Assembly: GCF_020884795.1 (NCBI RefSeq)
Contig: NZ_BBZF01000014.1
Coordinates: 344,953-408,952 of the forward strand
Source: Micromonospora okii
GTDB taxonomy: Bacteria > Actinomycetota > Actinomycetes > Mycobacteriales > Micromonosporaceae
Length of the DNA: 64,000 nucleotides
Direction: 5' to 3'
Shown: positions 61,039 to 64,000 of the stretch, in pieces
How the letters are laid out: every line of letters begins with the position of its first letter
Position numbering within the stretch: position 1 is the first letter of the stretch
Program-made: the position numbers and the translations under genes
The notes under the pieces: generated by a model
What the model was told of the DNA's origin: nothing
What the model saw: only the letters and a program-made list of their open reading frames with translations
The model's database searches: none

Positions 61039-62184
61039 TCAGGCGCGGGCCCGGCTCCACGCCGCGATGTGCACCTCGGCGCTGGACTCCCAGGTGAACT
61101 CCTTGGCCCGGTCGAAACCGGCCTTGGCCAGTGAGGAGCGGCGCTGCTCGTCGTCGAGCAGGGCCGCCAGGTCGGTGGCGATCTGCTCCGGGTCCTCGCT
61201 GGTGTAGGCCACCGCGTCGCCGCCGACCTCCGGCAGCGACAGTCGGGGGGTGGTCAGCACCGGCGCGGCGCAGGCCATCGCCTCCAGGATGGGCAGCCCG
61301 AAGCCCTCGCCGTACGAGGGGTAGGCGGCGACCAGCGCCCCGCCGAGGAAGCCGGGCAGGTCGGCGTAGCGCAGGTAGCCCGGGCGGAGCAGCCGCAGGT
61401 GCGACGGCACCTCGGCGACGGCGCGGTCGATGTCGTCGTCGTGCCCCTGCCCGCCGGCGACGACCAGGGCCGGCGGGTCGGCCCGGTCGGCGACGGCGCG
61501 GGCCCAGCCCCGGATCAGGTTCGGCACGTTCTTGCGCGGCTCCTTGGCCCCGAGGAAGGCGATGTAGCTGCTGTCGCCGAGCCCCAGCCGGGCCCGGACC
61601 CGGGCCTTCTCCTCCTCGCCCGGGGCGTGGAAGGCGGCGTGGTCGACCCCGTGGTACGCCACGTCGATCCGGGTCGGGTCGGCGTCGAGCAGCCGGATCA
61701 GCTCGTCCCGGGTGGCCTTGCTCGGCACGATCACGCGGCTCGCCCGACGCAGCGAGGTCTTGATCGCGCTGCGGAAGAACGTGCGGCGGGACTTGTCGTA
61801 GTGCTCCGGCTCGGTGAAGAACGTCGCGTCGTGCACGGTCACCGTGACCGGACAACCCGCCCGCAACGGGCAGGTGTAGAAGGGCGAGTGCAGCACCTGC
61901 GCGCCGACCTGCTGGGCCAGCAGGGGCAGGCCGGTCTGCTCCCAGGCCAGGCGCGCCGGGCGGTGGGCCACGGCAGCGGGGGCGGCGACGATCTCCGCGC
62001 CCGGCAGCATCCGGGAATAGCGCTCCAGGTCGGTGCGGAGGCTGACCACGGCCAGGTCGACCCCCTGGCCGCACACCTTGCCGAGAGCGCCGAGGAGGCC
62101 GTCGACGTATCGACCGACGCCGCCGCGATCGGCGGGGACACTCGTGGCGTCGATGAGTACGCGGGGCGGGCGACCGGCGGTCAC
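61039..62184 (-). CDS. glycosyltransferase family 4
   Basis: 381 residues. RGGVGRYVDGLLGAL, VTVHDATFFTEPEHY, IVPSKATRDELIRLL, FLGAKEPRKNVPNLIRG, PGYLRYADLPGFLGGALVAA and the E-x7-E motif in PSYGEGFGLPILEAMACAAP are classic GT-B GT4 features. Probably adds a mannosyl-type residue to a cell-surface polymer. It lies upstream of manC, 67 bases apart, so the sugar activated by ManC may feed this enzyme. Confidence 0.92.
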   Translation of the reverse strand: MTAGRPPRVLIDATSVPADRGGVGRYVDGLLGALGKVCGQGVDLAVVSLRTDLERYSRMLPGAEIVAAPAAVAHRPARLAWEQTGLPLLAQQVGAQVLHSPFYTCPLRAGCPVTVTVHDATFFTEPEHYDKSRRTFFRSAIKTSLRRASRVIVPSKATRDELIRLLDADPTRIDVAYHGVDHAAFHAPGEEEKARVRARLGLGDSSYIAFLGAKEPRKNVPNLIRGWARAVADRADPPALVVAGGQGHDDDIDRAVAEVPSHLRLLRPGYLRYADLPGFLGGALVAAYPSYGEGFGLPILEAMACAAPVLTTPRLSLPEVGGDAVAYTSEDPEQIATDLAALLDDEQRRSSLAKAGFDRAKEFTWESSAEVHIAAWSRARA

Positions 62185-62333
62185 GGGGCGACTCCTTGAG
62201 ATGGCGCGAATGTGGGGAACAACACTTCGGGCAAGCCTACGCCCGCGCCCCGCCCGGTCGCTGACTGCGACCCGACCGTTGGCCGACTTGTCACCGTCAC
62301 GTGCCTTTGCTCCGGGGGCGTATCGTCGCGGCG

Positions 62334-63023
62334 ATGGCCGACGACATTGCCCGGGCGTTCGCCGACGCGATCGCGTCCGACCCCGCCCGACCGCTGCTGA
62401 CCTGGTACGACGACGCCACCGGCGAGCGCACCGAGCTCTCCGGGGCGACGCTGGCGAACTGGGTGGCCAAGACCGCCAACCTCCTCGTGGACGAGGCGGC
62501 TGCCGGCCCGGGCGAGTCGGCCGGCGTGTTGCTCCCGCCGCACTGGCAGACCGCCGCCGTGCTGCTCGGCTGCTGGTCCGCCGGGCTGGCCGTGGCCGAC
62601 CGGCCGGGCCCCGTCGAGGTGCTCTTCGCCGCCGCCGACCTGGTCGCCGAGGCGGACGCCTGGCCGGCCGGCGAGCGGTACGCCCTCGCGCTCGCCCCGT
62701 TCGCCCTGCCCCTGCGCGAGGTGCCCGCCGGCTTCGCCGACTACGTGGTGGCCGTCCGCGCGCACGGGGACCACTTCGCCCCGTACGGCGGGGGTGGGCC
62801 GCAGGACACGGAGCTGCTGGCCCGCGCGGCGGCCCGCGCCACGGAGCTGGGGATCGCCCGGGGCGACCGGGTCCTGCTGGACACCGCCACCCACCCCGAC
62901 CCGGTCGACTGGCTGCTGGCCCCCCTCGTGGCGGGGGCGAGCACGGTCCTCTGCGCCAACCTGGACCACGCCCGCGTCGCCGCCCGCGCGGAGACCGAGC
63001 GGGTCACCCGCACCCTGGCCTGA
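62334..63023 (+). CDS. TIGR03089 family protein (AMP-ligase-like N-terminal fragment)
   Basis: 229 residues from ATG 62334. ADDIARAFADAIASDPARPL, LTWYDDATGERTELSGATLA and NWVAKTANLLVDEAAAGPG resemble the very N-terminal portion of acyl-CoA synthetases, but the ATP-binding motifs are absent, which defines TIGR03089. Role unknown; widespread and conserved in actinobacteria. Confidence 0.9.
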   Translation: MADDIARAFADAIASDPARPLLTWYDDATGERTELSGATLANWVAKTANLLVDEAAAGPGESAGVLLPPHWQTAAVLLGCWSAGLAVADRPGPVEVLFAAADLVAEADAWPAGERYALALAPFALPLREVPAGFADYVVAVRAHGDHFAPYGGGGPQDTELLARAAARATELGIARGDRVLLDTATHPDPVDWLLAPLVAGASTVLCANLDHARVAARAETERVTRTLA

Positions 63024-63163
63024 CGCCGGCCCGGGACGCGAGCGGCGCTGCGGCCGGGGCGCGGGCGACCCCGGCTCGGGGCGCGGGCGCCCCCGGCTCA
63101 GGCCGCGAGCCGTGACCGGCTCGGGGCGCGGGCGACCACGGCCCCAGGGCGCGGGGCGTCGGC
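63024..63163. repeat. degenerate GC-rich direct repeats
   Basis: Four imperfect units of about 24 bases around GGGGCGCGGGCGACC and CCGGCTC fill the space between two convergent genes. No ORF; probably slippage-derived. Confidence 0.5.
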
Positions 63164-64000
63164 TCAGGACGGGCGACGCTGGGCGAACGCGGCGAAGGCC
63201 GTCAGCGACTCCGGGTTGGCCAGCGCGCCCTTGGCCGCCGCCCGGTCCACGGGGACGCCGGTGAGGATCTTCTTCACCGGCACCTCCAGCTTCTTCGCGC
63301 TCAGGGTGCGCGGGACGGCCCGCACCTGGTGGATCTCGTCGGGGACGTGCCTCGGCGACAGGGCGGTACGCAGCTCGCGGCAGATCCGGCGGCGCAGCTC
63401 GTCGTCCAGCTCCAGCCCCTCGGCGAGCACCACGAACAGCAGCAGCTCCCCCGCGCCGCCCTCGTCGTCCTCCAGGTGCACCACCACCGAGTCGACGACC
63501 TCGTCCAGGCCCTCGACGACCGAGTAGAACTCGGCGGTGCCGAGCCGGACGCCGCCCCGGTTGAGGGTGGCGTCGGAGCGGCCGGTGATCACGCAGCCGC
63601 CCCGGGAGTTGATCGTGATCCAGTCGCCGTGCCGCCACACGCCCGGGTAGACGTCGAAGTACGCCTCCCGGTAACGCTCGCCGTCCAGGTCGTTCCAGAA
63701 GCCCACCGGCATGCTCGGCATCGGGGCGGTGATCACCAGCTCGCCCAGCTCGCCGACGACGGACGTGCCGTCGGCGGAGCGGGCCTCCACCCGCGCCCCG
63801 AGCGCCCGACAGGTGATCTCCCCCGCGTGCACCGGCAGCAGCGGCACCCCGCCGACGAAGCCGGTGCACACATCCGTGCCGCCGGAGAGCGACTGGAGCT
63901 GGAGCCGCCCGCCGACGTTGTCGTACACCCAGGTGAAGCCCTCGGCGGGCAGCGGCGCGCCGGTCGAGCCGACCCCGCGCAGCGCGGACAGGTCGGCGAC
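63164..64000 (-). CDS. acetoacetyl-CoA synthetase-like ligase (partial, cut by window end)
   Basis: The reading frame continues beyond 64000, so only about the last 278 residues are seen. GSTGAPLPAEGFTWVYDNVG, SLSGGTDVCTGFVGGVPLLP, WRHGDWITINSRGGCVITGR (hinge), SDATLNRGGVRLG and the Lys in VPRTLSAKKLEVPVKKI are ANL-superfamily motifs, and the GGTDVCTGFVGG stretch fits acetoacetate-CoA ligases. It activates acetoacetate with ATP and CoA. Stop at 63164-63166. Confidence 0.9.
   Translation of the reverse strand, partial: VADLSALRGVGSTGAPLPAEGFTWVYDNVGGRLQLQSLSGGTDVCTGFVGGVPLLPVHAGEITCRALGARVEARSADGTSVVGELGELVITAPMPSMPVGFWNDLDGERYREAYFDVYPGVWRHGDWITINSRGGCVITGRSDATLNRGGVRLGTAEFYSVVEGLDEVVDSVVVHLEDDEGGAGELLLFVVLAEGLELDDELRRRICRELRTALSPRHVPDEIHQVRAVPRTLSAKKLEVPVKKILTGVPVDRAAAKGALANPESLTAFAAFAQRRPS

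Noticed and set aside
1..64000. CRISPR arrays or replication origin
   Set aside because: No regularly spaced direct repeats of 25-40 bases with unique spacers and no DnaA-box cluster were seen.

Overview
The window is high-GC actinobacterial chromosome. Marker genes are a WhiB2-type regulator, a fused FbiC, FbiA/FbiB for cofactor F420, an XRE(DUF5753)/DUF397 pair, DUF3499, TIGR03089 and an ESX-type WXG100 toxin locus. Frequent GTG starts and many ATGA/GTGA stop-start overlaps fit this. A dispersed repeat with tandem GTTAAC..GGGCCCTTCC half-units, of a kind I associate with Micromonospora relatives, occurs four times. I infer a Micromonosporaceae member; no 16S gene is present to prove it.

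Layout. 0.1-7.0 kb: endonuclease V, an Lsr2-like small protein, a Clp_N/HTH protein with a double palindromic operator, a DUF72 protein, a YeiH-like exporter divergent from a LysR regulator, and a Tat-exported serpin. 7.3-15.1 kb: a seven-gene minus-strand cluster in the order Crp-like regulator, PycTM-like membrane effector, class III nucleotidyl cyclase, degenerate P-loop/helical-repeat protein, unknown protein, VWA-OmpA lipoprotein, 4-TM protein. I read this as an enlarged Pycsar-like cyclic-nucleotide conflict system. 16.1-20.0 kb: a three-gene plus-strand operon (Nudix with winged helix, purine-nucleoside-phosphorylase fold with a C-terminal tag domain, 4-TM protein) behind a perfect 9+9 bp operator. 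Two of its proteins share a short VGVQA..HGD motif. 15.1-22.4 kb also holds relics (zinc ribbon, tyrosine integrase, IS3 orfA) and orphan genes, and ends near tRNA-Lys.

22.7-25.9 kb: tRNA-Lys(CTT), two tandem L,D-transpeptidase lipoproteins and tRNA-His(GTG). 26.0-32.8 kb: an ESX-type polymorphic toxin locus (YbaB-like, WXG100-like, 1428-aa toxin with papain-like and RelA/SpoT-like domains, immunity candidate) and a deaminase-SUKH3 fusion. 32.9-39.5 kb: two aldehyde dehydrogenases, a GAF regulator, DUF779, a G5/excalibur-like surface protein and a DUF433/DUF5615 toxin-antitoxin pair. 39.6-44.3 kb: a potABCD-type polyamine transporter divergent from an Lrp/AsnC regulator. 44.4-53.3 kb: XRE/DUF397, DUF3499, metallopeptidase, whiB2, fbiC, a membrane protein and fbiA-fbiB. 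53.4-61.0 kb: an ArsR-like regulator, two Nudix genes and a tightly overlapped sugar-phosphate cyclase / GHMP kinase / SDR operon after a mannose-1-phosphate guanylyltransferase gene. 61.0-64.0 kb: a GT4 glycosyltransferase, TIGR03089 and the C-terminal part of an acetoacetyl-CoA synthetase-like ligase cut by the window edge.

The strongest candidates for new biology are the cyclase/PycTM/Crp/VWA cluster and the Nudix-PNP-TM operon. They lie about 1 kb apart and look like a small defence or conflict island.
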